The position numbers and the translations under genes are program-made. DNA of 6,165 nucleotides from Clostridiaceae bacterium (lineage in GTDB: Bacteria; Bacillota; Clostridia; Lutisporales; Lutisporaceae): assembly GCA_028697435.1 (NCBI GenBank), contig JAQVFD010000138.1, positions 1-6,165 of the forward strand. Direction: 5' to 3'. Position 1 is the first letter of the stretch. Each line of letters opens with the position of its first letter. The notes under the pieces were generated by a model. The model did not search any database, had not been told where the DNA came from, and saw only the letters and a list, made by a program, of their open reading frames with translations. Below, piece by piece: positions 1 through 6,114 of the stretch.

Positions 1-695
1 ATTTGAGGACATTTTTTTATTGTCACTGTTTCCAGTACATTGCACATGCAGGCTGTTATGCCCTCAAGGTTTTTTTCATCAATATACTTCATCATACTTC
101 TAATATCCGGTCTTTCTCTGATTTCTTCCAGCTTCAGACCTTCATATACCTCTTTGGTAGATATGCTTACATCAGGCTTAGCCAATACTATAAGACTTTC
201 AGGGATTCCCGGAAGTGATGTCAGCTTCTCACCCAAGCCTTCTGCCAGAGCAGTTCCCCCCTGAATACAAAAGGGTACATCTGACCCTAATTTTTTCCCT
301 GCGTCCAGTATTTCATTCTTTGACAATCGCAGATTCCATACTTTATTTAGAAGCTTAAGGGTCAGTGCCGCGTCTGCACTTCCCCCTGCAAGTCCTGCAG
401 CAATAGGTATAGTTTTTTCAATATTTATCAGTGCTCCTTCTTTGACGCTGTATTTCATCTTAAGGTATTCAGCAGCTTTATATACTATATTTCCTTTATC
501 AGTAGGCAACCTGTTATCATTGGAAGTTACTTTTATGTCACCCTTCAATGCCTTTACTGTAATAACATCAAACAGTGCTACCGATTGCATTATCATCGAT
601 ACATCGTGATAACCGTCAGGTCTTTTCCTATGTACATCAATTGCAAGATTTATCTTGGCTGCTGCCCTTCCTGTCTGTGTAGTCAATACAATCAC
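1..695 (-). CDS. ispE: 4-diphosphocytidyl-2-C-methyl-D-erythritol kinase (IspE), 3' end cut by window edge
   Basis: IspE is the cytosolic GHMP-family kinase of the MEP isoprenoid pathway. It phosphorylates the 2-hydroxyl of 4-diphosphocytidyl-2-C-methylerythritol with ATP. The visible 231 residues show the family hallmarks: the N-terminal AKINL segment (about residues 13-17, with the active-site Lys14), RPDGYH (25-30), the glycine-rich GHMP ATP-binding motif PIAAGLAGGSADAA (97-110), and GSDVPF with the catalytic Asp139. The usual length is about 280-290 residues, so roughly the last 50-60 are outside the window. No in-frame ATG lies before AKINL. I chose GTG at 695, which has AAGG 9 nt upstream. 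TTG at 686 with GGAG 10 nt upstream is a real alternative. The gene is separated from sipL by a terminator and may have its own promoter (735-740). Identity is certain; the start is not. Confidence 0.95.
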   Translation of the reverse strand, partial: MIVLTTQTGRAAAKINLAIDVHRKRPDGYHDVSMIMQSVALFDVITVKALKGDIKVTSNDNRLPTDKGNIVYKAAEYLKMKYSVKEGALINIEKTIPIAAGLAGGSADAALTLKLLNKVWNLRLSKNEILDAGKKLGSDVPFCIQGGTALAEGLGEKLTSLPGIPESLIVLAKPDVSISTKEVYEGLKLEEIRERPDIRSMMKYIDEKNLEGITACMCNVLETVTIKKCPQ

Positions 696-696
696 G

Positions 697-708
697 CTCC
701 ATTGCCTT
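697..708 (-). promoter_or_regulatory. Candidate ribosome binding sites of ispE
   Basis: Two Shine-Dalgarno-like stretches occur on the minus strand: AAGG at 705-708, 9 nt before GTG (695), and GGAG at 697-700, 10 nt before TTG (686) but only 1 nt before GTG. They are the only evidence for the start codon, and they do not settle which of the two is used. Confidence 0.45.
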
Positions 709-734
709 ATGTATACAAAAATCTCCCCATTATC

Positions 735-740
735 ATTATA
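735..740 (-). promoter_or_regulatory. Candidate -10 element for ispE
   Basis: A perfect TATAAT lies on the minus strand, 40 bp before the GTG start and just downstream of the sipL terminator, where a new promoter would be expected. The hexamer 17 bp upstream (758-763, TATTAA) is a poor -35 match. The call therefore rests on the -10 box and its position. An A+T-rich spacer can produce this hexamer by chance. Confidence 0.4.
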
Positions 741-771
741 TACTATTTTGTCTGCTTTTAATATGGTCTGG

Positions 772-811
772 GAAAAACAAAGGCTGTTATAAAATAATTT
801 TTATAACAGCC
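772..811 (-). terminator. Rho-independent terminator after sipL
   Basis: A perfect 13-bp stem (782-794 paired with 799-811) with a 4-nt loop is followed on the minus strand by the T-rich run TTTGTTTTT (773-781). It starts 17 bp after the sipL stop codon. The plus strand has no T-run after the hairpin, so it should act on minus-strand transcripts only. Confidence 0.92.
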
Positions 812-827
812 CAAACACTATATTTCT

Positions 828-2402
828 TTAACTTATCCTGATATTCTTTAATATCATTATCTTCATTCCATTTGTCACTCCATTTGGATTTTCTATATTA
901 TTCAACTTTGCCAGAGCATCTACTGTAGTATTGTACCTCTTGGCTATGCTCCACAAAGTATCACCTTTCTGTACCATGTATATGGTCACTGCCGGTATCC
1001 TGCTATAGTCTATGCTGATGCCTTCCATTGTCTCAATATTCTCAATCAGCTTCTTCTCAATATGCCTCATAGCCTCAGCATAAACCCCAAGTACAACCCT
1101 TAATTCCATTATTTCATTATTTATTTTGCTGAAGTTCACACTGTCCGCACTGCATTTCACATTGCACGGCATGCCTAGCCTTACACCGGGTATTTCTACG
1201 AAATGCCTGAATGGAATCTGTTCGGTCATACTGCACATTGGCTCTGCACTGTATGAAGATTCGTAAACTGCAGTACATTCCACCATGCCTTCTATCAGTA
1301 CCCTGTCATCCAGCAGCTTTACTTCATTTACTATGGGCAGCACATCTACATAACATATCTTTTCTATTTCAGGATCACCATGCTTAATGCTGATGGTTTC
1401 TTTGACTACAACATTTGACCGGCTTTTACCGACAAGTTCGCTAAGTGAGAACATGTTTTTTTCTATATCTACCACGTTAGTTGGGCTATAAGCGTCTACC
1501 ACAATTTCCCGCTCAGTGTCAGCAAATATACCGGCTCCCATTCCCAGCACCATATATGCGTTTATTACTCTTTTTTCACCATCGGTATTTTCATTAACCT
1601 CCAAATGGCACTCATGAAGGGCGCTTTCTGTTACACATTCCATGTTTTTTTCTGCCGCGGGAACCTCTATGTATTGAGTAAATGGCACTTCAAACTCCTG
1701 ATACTGCAATTGGTTTTCTTCAGTATCCGCCTTGTATAGTATGTCTATTCCCAGTAACCCATTTACCTCAACCTTACCTTCAATTGGCTTTTCGTCCTTT
1801 ATCACTACCTTGCAGTCTGATTTTAATATCCTGTCTATTGCAGGTGCATCAGCAGCCAAGGTGAACTCTTCGTTGAACTCGTAACGGTCTTTGTTATAGC
1901 CTATTACTTGTTTGAAGTTGCCCACCTCCCGAAGTACCTGTATATCTGACAAACCACGCACATCAGTAGCCAGTTCCAAGTCAAACAGGTCCTCGACCCT
2001 GCAGTGCAAATCCATTATAACCTTCATTCCGAGCTTTCTTGAGTTAATCATATAACAATCAACATGCTGAACCACTGTATTGATGCTTTCCCTCATCTTC
2101 GGCCGTGCACCCGGAATCTCAATGCCCTGTGAAAAATTAGCGGCTACATCCATACTGCTAAGCGGTTTTCCTTCATTATCCGCTGCATATAATATACTTA
2201 ATAGTATCTGACCATTTACAAGAACCTTGTCGTTTAACACTTCACAATCCCTAATTTGCACTGTTGCACCCGGTGCAAGTATCTTGTATAAATCCGGATT
2301 TATATCCGGCACATTTATATCTTCTTCGACCACTGTGCTGAAAATATTCTCGCCTATTATTCTGGAAACCTTAAGTGGACTCTTAATTAGTTCAAGTGGC
2401 AT
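828..2402 (-). CDS. sipL: SipL-like spore morphogenesis protein with SPOCS (DUF3794) repeats and C-terminal LysM domain
   Basis: The 524-residue protein has no signal peptide or membrane segment. It has three diverged copies of a SPOCS/DUF3794-like module at about residues 35-125, 185-275 and 335-430. Each contains a 'lvNGxixxxilY' strand and a later 'f.q.IEiPg/a' segment. A LysM domain follows at about 474-518, with the typical QKGDTLWSIAKRYNTT start and a later NGMKIMIL. Length and layout match Clostridioides difficile SipL (about 520 residues), whose LysM domain binds the coat ATPase SpoIVA and tethers the coat to the forespore surface during engulfment. The start is supported by AGGAGG (2412-2417), 9 nt upstream. 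As I recall, sipL lies close to ispE in C. difficile too, which favours SipL over other DUF3794-LysM proteins. Expression under mother-cell sigma-E is expected from the family, and a candidate site lies at 2436-2464. Confidence 0.85.
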   Translation of the reverse strand: MPLELIKSPLKVSRIIGENIFSTVVEEDINVPDINPDLYKILAPGATVQIRDCEVLNDKVLVNGQILLSILYAADNEGKPLSSMDVAANFSQGIEIPGARPKMRESINTVVQHVDCYMINSRKLGMKVIMDLHCRVEDLFDLELATDVRGLSDIQVLREVGNFKQVIGYNKDRYEFNEEFTLAADAPAIDRILKSDCKVVIKDEKPIEGKVEVNGLLGIDILYKADTEENQLQYQEFEVPFTQYIEVPAAEKNMECVTESALHECHLEVNENTDGEKRVINAYMVLGMGAGIFADTEREIVVDAYSPTNVVDIEKNMFSLSELVGKSRSNVVVKETISIKHGDPEIEKICYVDVLPIVNEVKLLDDRVLIEGMVECTAVYESSYSAEPMCSMTEQIPFRHFVEIPGVRLGMPCNVKCSADSVNFSKINNEIMELRVVLGVYAEAMRHIEKKLIENIETMEGISIDYSRIPAVTIYMVQKGDTLWSIAKRYNTTVDALAKLNNIENPNGVTNGMKIMILKNIRIS

Positions 2403-2435
2403 TATTCCCCGCCTCCTACTATAGTATTTCTATTA

Positions 2436-2464
2436 ATTTATATGAGACGAGAATTAATTTATTC
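2436..2464 (-). promoter_or_regulatory. Candidate sigma-E-type promoter of sipL
   Basis: On the minus strand, CATATAAAT (2436-2444) resembles the sigma-E -10 consensus CATACAnT. It sits 14 bp downstream of GAATAA (2459-2464), which contains the ATA core seen in sigma-E -35 regions. The element is about 35 bp before the sipL start. The region is A+T-rich, and TATAAA inside it could equally be read as a weak sigma-A -10 box, so this is a hypothesis supported by gene function. Confidence 0.35.
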
Positions 2465-2487
2465 CAACATTTTTATATCCACAGATG

Positions 2488-2515
2488 CGAGACACGAGAT
2501 ACGAGACACGAGATT
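2488..2515. repeat. Heptanucleotide tandem repeat (CGAGAYA)x4
   Basis: Four head-to-tail 7-bp units are seen: CGAGACA, CGAGATA, CGAGACA, CGAGATT. They alternate C and T at position 6, so the block also reads as a 14-bp unit repeated twice with one terminal mismatch. A related GAGACGAGA occurs at 2444-2452. The block lies between the arcC terminator and the candidate sipL promoter and has no coding explanation. Its function is unknown. Confidence 0.85.
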
Positions 2516-2550
2516 GGGGTAAGGCTTCGCCGGCCACACTCCTATAGAAT

Positions 2551-2584
2551 AAAAAAACTGTGGATTGTATATTCCACAGTTTTT
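2551..2584 (-). terminator. Rho-independent terminator of the arc operon
   Basis: A perfect 12-bp stem (2553-2564 with 2573-2584), including ACTGTGGA/TCCACAGT, surrounds an 8-nt loop. It is followed on the minus strand by seven T residues (2551-2557). It begins 4 bp after the arcC stop codon, so it should end the arcABC transcript and insulate sipL. The plus strand has only a short T-run, inside the stem. Confidence 0.93.
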
Positions 2585-2588
2585 ACAT

Positions 2589-3533
2589 TTACGATACTAT
2601 TATTGTTCCTGCTTTGCCCTCCAAAGCTTCTACCGCTTTGTAAAGAGAAGTGATTATTGCTTTCCTTCCCGGATTAGCTTTTACAAACTTCACGGCGGCC
2701 TGAACTTTAGGAAGCATGCTGCCCGGTGCGAAATGCCCCTCTGCGATGTATTGTTCCGCTTCTGCAGCAGTCAAAACAGATAGATCCTTTTGATCCGGCT
2801 TCCTGTAGTTAATTGAAACCTTCTCAACTTCGGTAAGTATCACAAGTATATCTGCATCGATATCCTCTGCAAGCCTTTCAGCGGCAAGATCCTTATCGAT
2901 TACTGCAGCTACGCCGGAAAGACTGCCGTCTTCCTTCTCAATTACAGGGATTCCTCCGCCCCCGGCTGTAATTACTATTGTTGTATCCCATAGGGTTTTA
3001 ACTGCAGGAAGCTCAACTATCTTCTTGGGGATCGGGGATGCTACTACCCTTCTCCAGCCTCTTCCCGCGTCTTCCTTCATTACATATCCCTTTTCTGCCT
3101 GAAGTCTTTTAGCTTCTTCTTCTGAATAAAAGGCACCGATTGGTTTGGTCGGGTTCTTAAAGCCCGGGTCCTCCTTATCTACGACTACCTGGGTTACCAA
3201 TGTAACTACAGGTATGTTCCTGCCTCTCTTTCTTAATGCCTCCCTTAATCCTTGCTGTATATGATATCCTATGTAGCCCTGGCTCATTGCTCCGCATACA
3301 TCAAACGGCATAACAGGTGTAACCTCTGCAGCTGTCTCTGATGCTAAAAGTATTCTCCCCACTTGAGGTCCATTGCCATGGACCACTGCCATTTCATATC
3401 CTTTTACACTCATCTCCGCAAGATACTCAGCTGTTTTGTTTACTACTGAAAGCTGCTCTTCTGCGGTTGCAGGTTTTCCTGACTCCTGCAGGGCATTACC
3501 GCCTAATGCTACAACGACTTTTGCTATTGACAT
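2589..3533 (-). CDS. arcC: Carbamate kinase
   Basis: ArcC is the last step of the arginine deiminase pathway: carbamoyl phosphate plus ADP gives ATP, CO2 and ammonia. The 314-residue length fits the family (about 310). Amino-acid-kinase motifs appear in order: ALGGNAL (9-15), HGNGPQVG (52-59), PTKPIGAF (128-135, a carbamate kinase signature), ITAGGGGIPV (188-197), VIDKDLAAERLA (211-222) and APGSMLPKVQAA (269-280), the C-terminal nucleotide-site signature. The APGSMLPK motif and full length distinguish it from acetylglutamate kinase or UMP kinase. The start has AAAGGGG (3542-3548) 8 nt upstream. The gene lies 23 bp after arcB on the same strand and a terminator follows directly, so it is the last gene of the operon. 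It is intact with no missing key motif. Confidence 0.97.
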   Translation of the reverse strand: MSIAKVVVALGGNALQESGKPATAEEQLSVVNKTAEYLAEMSVKGYEMAVVHGNGPQVGRILLASETAAEVTPVMPFDVCGAMSQGYIGYHIQQGLREALRKRGRNIPVVTLVTQVVVDKEDPGFKNPTKPIGAFYSEEEAKRLQAEKGYVMKEDAGRGWRRVVASPIPKKIVELPAVKTLWDTTIVITAGGGGIPVIEKEDGSLSGVAAVIDKDLAAERLAEDIDADILVILTEVEKVSINYRKPDQKDLSVLTAAEAEQYIAEGHFAPGSMLPKVQAAVKFVKANPGRKAIITSLYKAVEALEGKAGTIIVS

Positions 3534-3556
3534 ACATCCTACCCCTTTGTAAAAAA

Positions 3557-4543
3557 TTATAGTGTAGCTACCATTATAGCTTTGATTGTATGCATTCTGT
3601 TTTCTGCTTCATCAAATACTACAGAGTGTCTGCTTCTGAATACTTCATCAGTCACTTCCCTGATATCATATCCTTTTTCCTTCATTTCCTTCGCCAGCTT
3701 GGTTTCAAAGTCGTGGAATGCCGGCAGGCAGTGCAAGAATAAAACATCCGGATTGCCTGTCTTTTCAAGCATTTCCATAGTAACCTTATATGGAGTCAGC
3801 AGCTTTACTCTTTCCGGAATCTTATCCTCTTCACCCATTGATGCCCATACATCTGTATATATAACATCTGCGCCCTTTACTGCGTCGATGTCATGAGCTA
3901 CCTCAATAACTGCACCTGTTTCCTTAGCAACTTCATTAACCTTATTCAATATATCCTGATCAGGGCTAAGCTCCTTCGGTCCTAACGCCATAAAGTGCAT
4001 ACCCATTTTAGCGCAGCCGTACATCCATGCGTATGCCATGTTGTTCCTGGTATCTCCGCAGAATACTACCTTAACCTTGTTAAGAGGCTTTGCTGTATGC
4101 TCTTCAATTGTAAGCATGTCCGCAAGTATCTGTGTCGGATGGTCTACATCAGTAAGACCGTTCCATACGGGTACTCCGGAGTATTTAGCAAGGTCTTCCA
4201 CAGCCGACTGTTTAAAGCCTCTGTACTCTATTCCGTCAAAGAATCTGCCCAATACCTTTGCGGTATCTTCAAGAGACTCTTTCTTCCCCATCTGTGAGCC
4301 GGACTGGTCAAGATAGGTTACATGGGCTCCTTCTTCAAGAGCTCCCACTTCAAAAGCACATCTTGTTCTTGTAGAAGTTTTTTCGAAAAGAAGAACTATA
4401 TTCTTCCCCTTGAGCAGATAATTATATATGCCTGCTCTTTTTTTCGCTTTCAAGTCGTGGGACAGGTCCAGCAAGTACCTAATCTCCAGTGGTGAAAAGT
4501 CCATTAGTGTAAGAAAGCTTTTTCCCTTAAGGTTAACTGCCAT
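3557..4543 (-). CDS. arcB: Ornithine carbamoyltransferase, catabolic by context
   Basis: The enzyme interconverts citrulline plus phosphate with ornithine plus carbamoyl phosphate. In this operon it should run towards carbamoyl phosphate to feed ArcC. The 328 residues carry the carbamoyl-phosphate loop STRTR (57-61), HPTQ (135-138), the ornithine-side SMG loop in DVWASMGEED (231-240), and the catalytic HCLPAFHD segment (271-278) with Cys272. These identify an ornithine rather than aspartate or putrescine carbamoyltransferase. Catabolic (ArcB) and anabolic (ArgF) forms cannot be told apart by motif. The ArcB call rests on position between arcA (28 bp upstream) and arcC (23 bp downstream). The start is supported by AAAGGAG (4554-4560). 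If no other OTC gene exists in the genome, the protein may serve both directions. Confidence 0.96.
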   Translation of the reverse strand: MAVNLKGKSFLTLMDFSPLEIRYLLDLSHDLKAKKRAGIYNYLLKGKNIVLLFEKTSTRTRCAFEVGALEEGAHVTYLDQSGSQMGKKESLEDTAKVLGRFFDGIEYRGFKQSAVEDLAKYSGVPVWNGLTDVDHPTQILADMLTIEEHTAKPLNKVKVVFCGDTRNNMAYAWMYGCAKMGMHFMALGPKELSPDQDILNKVNEVAKETGAVIEVAHDIDAVKGADVIYTDVWASMGEEDKIPERVKLLTPYKVTMEMLEKTGNPDVLFLHCLPAFHDFETKLAKEMKEKGYDIREVTDEVFRSRHSVVFDEAENRMHTIKAIMVATL

Positions 4544-4571
4544 TATTAAATCTCTCCTTTAAAAATATTCT

Positions 4572-5810
4572 TTATAAATCTTCCCTGACCAGCGGCATGC
4601 TCATACATCTTGGGCCGCCTCTTCCTCTTACCAACTCTGAACCGTCTATTTCCAGAACCTCTATTCCATGCTTTCTAAGAACCTCATTGGAAGCCTCATT
4701 TCTTGAATAAGTCACTACTACGCCGGGAGCTATTGCCAGTGTATTTGTACTGTCGTTCCACTGTTCTCTGGCAGCAGTTATCGCATCTCCACCGCCGCTT
4801 TGTATGAGATCAACCGCAGAAAGCTTGAGGCTCTTCTTGAGGGCTCCTACAAGACTATCCTCCGGTGTGACCTTTATGCTATTGTTACTGCCGGGAGTGA
4901 GTTTGTAAACAGAAACCCTGTCAAGTATTCCGGGATACACCGTGAACTTATCCCTATCAATCATTGTAAATACCGTATCCAGATGCATAAATGCCCTTAC
5001 GGAAGGTATCTGAACCGCCAAAACCTCTTTAATGTTCTTGTTTCCGGCGAATAGATTCCTCGCAAGAATTTCGATGCCGTCGGCAGAAGTCCTTTCACTG
5101 CAACCTACTGCTACCACTTCTTTGCCTAGTACAAGAATATCTCCCCCCTCTATACTATGAGGTATGGTGTAATTATACCATACTTGAGAGTATTCCTTCC
5201 TAAAAAGTGGATTATTATCGTAAATATATTTTATTAACATAGGTTCTCTGCTTCTTGCATTTGTTTGCATGGAATTTATAGAAATTCCGTTTCCTATGAT
5301 AGACAAAGGGTCTCTCATGAAGTATAGATTCGGTATTGGGTTTATATACAAGGGATATTCCTTGTTTATATAATCTGAGAGACTGTATTCTCTATCCACT
5401 TCCTGTATTTCTTTTTTGTGGAGTCCTGCTATTGCAATCTCTGCTACTTCCGATGGAGTTTTGTTGAATATGTATGAAAATATCAACTCACGCAGTTCAT
5501 GGTTTTCTATATTGCTGTGAATCAGCAAATCATTTATCAGATTTCTTTTAATATCCAAATTACTTAGTATTTCTGTAAGCAGATCCTCTATATAGTATAC
5601 CTTTGCGCCTCTCTGTCTTAAAACATCTGCAAATTCATCATGCTCATCCCTCATCTTCCTCAGCCATGGGATGTCATCAAACAAAAGATCCCTGAGATAA
5701 TCCGGAGTAAGCCTTTCTAATTCTTTACCCGGTTTATGCAACAGTACTGCTTTTAGATTGCCTATTTCAGATGTCACATTCAAGAAAGACATTTTTTCGT
5801 CATTAAACAT
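4572..5810 (-). CDS. arcA: Arginine deiminase
   Basis: ArcA hydrolyses arginine to citrulline and ammonia in the cytosol, the entry step of the pathway. With the start chosen here the protein has 412 residues, close to family members of about 405-420. The guanidino-group-modifying fold residues are present: FMRDP with Asp167, EGGD (221-224), HLD (His276, Asp278), and the nucleophile Cys402 in the C-terminal GGPRCMSMPLVRED. The N-terminal EIGNLKAVLLHKPG (15-28) is also typical. The open frame extends to 5873. However, AAAGGAG (5819-5825) lies 8 nt before the ATG at 5808-5810, and the 21 extra residues have no counterpart in the family as I know it. Arginine-responsive control is suggested by ArgR-like sites upstream. 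It is the first gene of arcABC, and no arcD is seen here. Confidence 0.97.
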   Translation of the reverse strand: MFNDEKMSFLNVTSEIGNLKAVLLHKPGKELERLTPDYLRDLLFDDIPWLRKMRDEHDEFADVLRQRGAKVYYIEDLLTEILSNLDIKRNLINDLLIHSNIENHELRELIFSYIFNKTPSEVAEIAIAGLHKKEIQEVDREYSLSDYINKEYPLYINPIPNLYFMRDPLSIIGNGISINSMQTNARSREPMLIKYIYDNNPLFRKEYSQVWYNYTIPHSIEGGDILVLGKEVVAVGCSERTSADGIEILARNLFAGNKNIKEVLAVQIPSVRAFMHLDTVFTMIDRDKFTVYPGILDRVSVYKLTPGSNNSIKVTPEDSLVGALKKSLKLSAVDLIQSGGGDAITAAREQWNDSTNTLAIAPGVVVTYSRNEASNEVLRKHGIEVLEIDGSELVRGRGGPRCMSMPLVREDL

Positions 5811-5818
5811 CTGTGTAT

Positions 5819-5825
5819 CTCCTTT
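5819..5825 (-). promoter_or_regulatory. Ribosome binding site deciding the arcA start
   Basis: AAAGGAG on the minus strand is placed 8 nt before the ATG at 5808-5810. The alternative upstream ATG at 5871-5873 has no comparable purine-rich site, and it would lie upstream of the candidate transcription start near 5840. Confidence 0.85.
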
Positions 5826-5846
5826 CAGTGGGTTATTTCCAACATA

Positions 5847-5875
5847 AGTATATCCAATTAGAAATTGCTGCACAA
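5847..5875 (-). promoter_or_regulatory. Candidate sigma-A promoter of arcABC
   Basis: TTGTGC (5870-5875) and TATACT (5847-5852) are separated by 17 bp on the minus strand. This predicts transcription from about 5840 and a leader of about 30 nt that includes the ribosome binding site. The -10 matches 5 of 6 consensus bases but the -35 only the TTG, as expected for a promoter needing an activator. A second TATACT at 5893-5898 has no good -35 partner and is the main alternative. Confidence 0.45.
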
Positions 5876-5923
5876 GTGGCTTAAATTCAAAGAGTATACA
5901 CCTTTCCCATTTTATCCCATACG

Positions 5924-5974
5924 GTTGTATATTAATTCAAACCTGCGATGAATAAATATTACACGTCTTATTCA
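5924..5974. promoter_or_regulatory. Cluster of ArgR/AhrC-like operator sites (ARG boxes)
   Basis: The ARG-box core TGAATWWWWATTCA is approximated on the plus strand by TGTATATTAATTCA (5926-5939; on the minus strand TGAATTAATATACA, one mismatch) and by TGAATAAATATTAC (5949-5962, two mismatches at the end). Their centres are 23 bp apart. A further half-site ATTCA stands at 5970-5974, and another (TTAAATTCA) at 5881-5889. ArgR of Firmicutes binds such paired boxes and in Bacillus licheniformis activates the arc operon. The sites here lie upstream of the candidate promoter, which suits activation. A+T-rich DNA produces partial matches easily. Confidence 0.55.
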
Positions 5975-6012
5975 AACTACTTTAGACTCATTTGATAGAC
6001 TTTACTGTATTT

Positions 6013-6023
6013 ATACATTGTAT
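6013..6023. repeat. 11-bp palindrome ATACATTGTAT in the arc leader
   Basis: The sequence is a perfect inverted repeat ATACA-T-TGTAT, sized like a dimeric regulator's operator. It lies about 175 bp upstream of the predicted arcA transcription start and about 60 bp after the upstream terminator. No known operator family is recognised, and chance occurrence in A+T-rich DNA is quite possible. Confidence 0.4.
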
Positions 6024-6080
6024 GCATAATAATTTAGACAAGGGAATAAAAAATTATTTGCATTGTTTGTAGAAAAATGC

Positions 6081-6114
6081 AAAAAAAATTAAGAACCCTG
6101 TCCGGGTCTCAATT
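6081..6114 (-). terminator. Rho-independent terminator of an unseen upstream minus-strand gene
   Basis: On the minus strand, AATTGAGACCC pairs with GGGTTCTTAATT across the loop GGACA, with one bulged T and one G-T pair. A run of eight T residues (6081-6088) follows. The plus strand forms a poorer stem with five T residues (6113-6117), so weak two-way action is possible. It implies that a minus-strand gene ends just beyond it. The remaining 6121-6165 contains minus-strand stop codons in all three frames but too little sequence to identify a product. Between here and the ArgR-like sites no gene is visible. Confidence 0.75.

Noticed and set aside
3..264. Plus-strand open frames opposite ispE
   Set aside because: The minus strand encodes IspE with intact GHMP kinase motifs throughout this stretch. 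The plus-strand frames have no family features.
637..702. ATG at 700-702 as the ispE start
   Set aside because: It is out of frame with AKINL and reaches a stop after 21 codons. Using it would require a frameshift for which there is no slippery sequence.
2488..2515. CRISPR array
   Set aside because: The units are 7 bp and directly adjacent, with no spacers and no cas genes nearby.
2485..2547. A 20-codon plus-strand frame beginning at ATG 2485 and running through the heptanucleotide repeat
   Set aside because: There is no clear ribosome binding site, and its Arg/Asp/Thr-rich start simply reflects translation of the repeat. It is more likely repeat DNA than a gene.
3582..4316. Plus-strand open frames opposite arcB (three overlapping frames of about 92-104 codons)
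   Set aside because: They are antisense shadows of a strongly conserved OTC gene, with no ribosome binding site and no recognisable domain. The translations look like reverse-complement artefacts.
5990..5999. FNR/CRP-like site around ATTTGATAGA
   Set aside because: Only one half (TTGAT) is present, and the symmetric ATCAA partner at the correct spacing is missing.
6000..6060. Minus-strand CATACAAT (near 6020) as a sigma-E -10 box
   Set aside because: The octamer matches well, but no suitable -35 lies 14-15 bp upstream and no gene starts close downstream. arcA is about 200 bp away and is not a sporulation gene.
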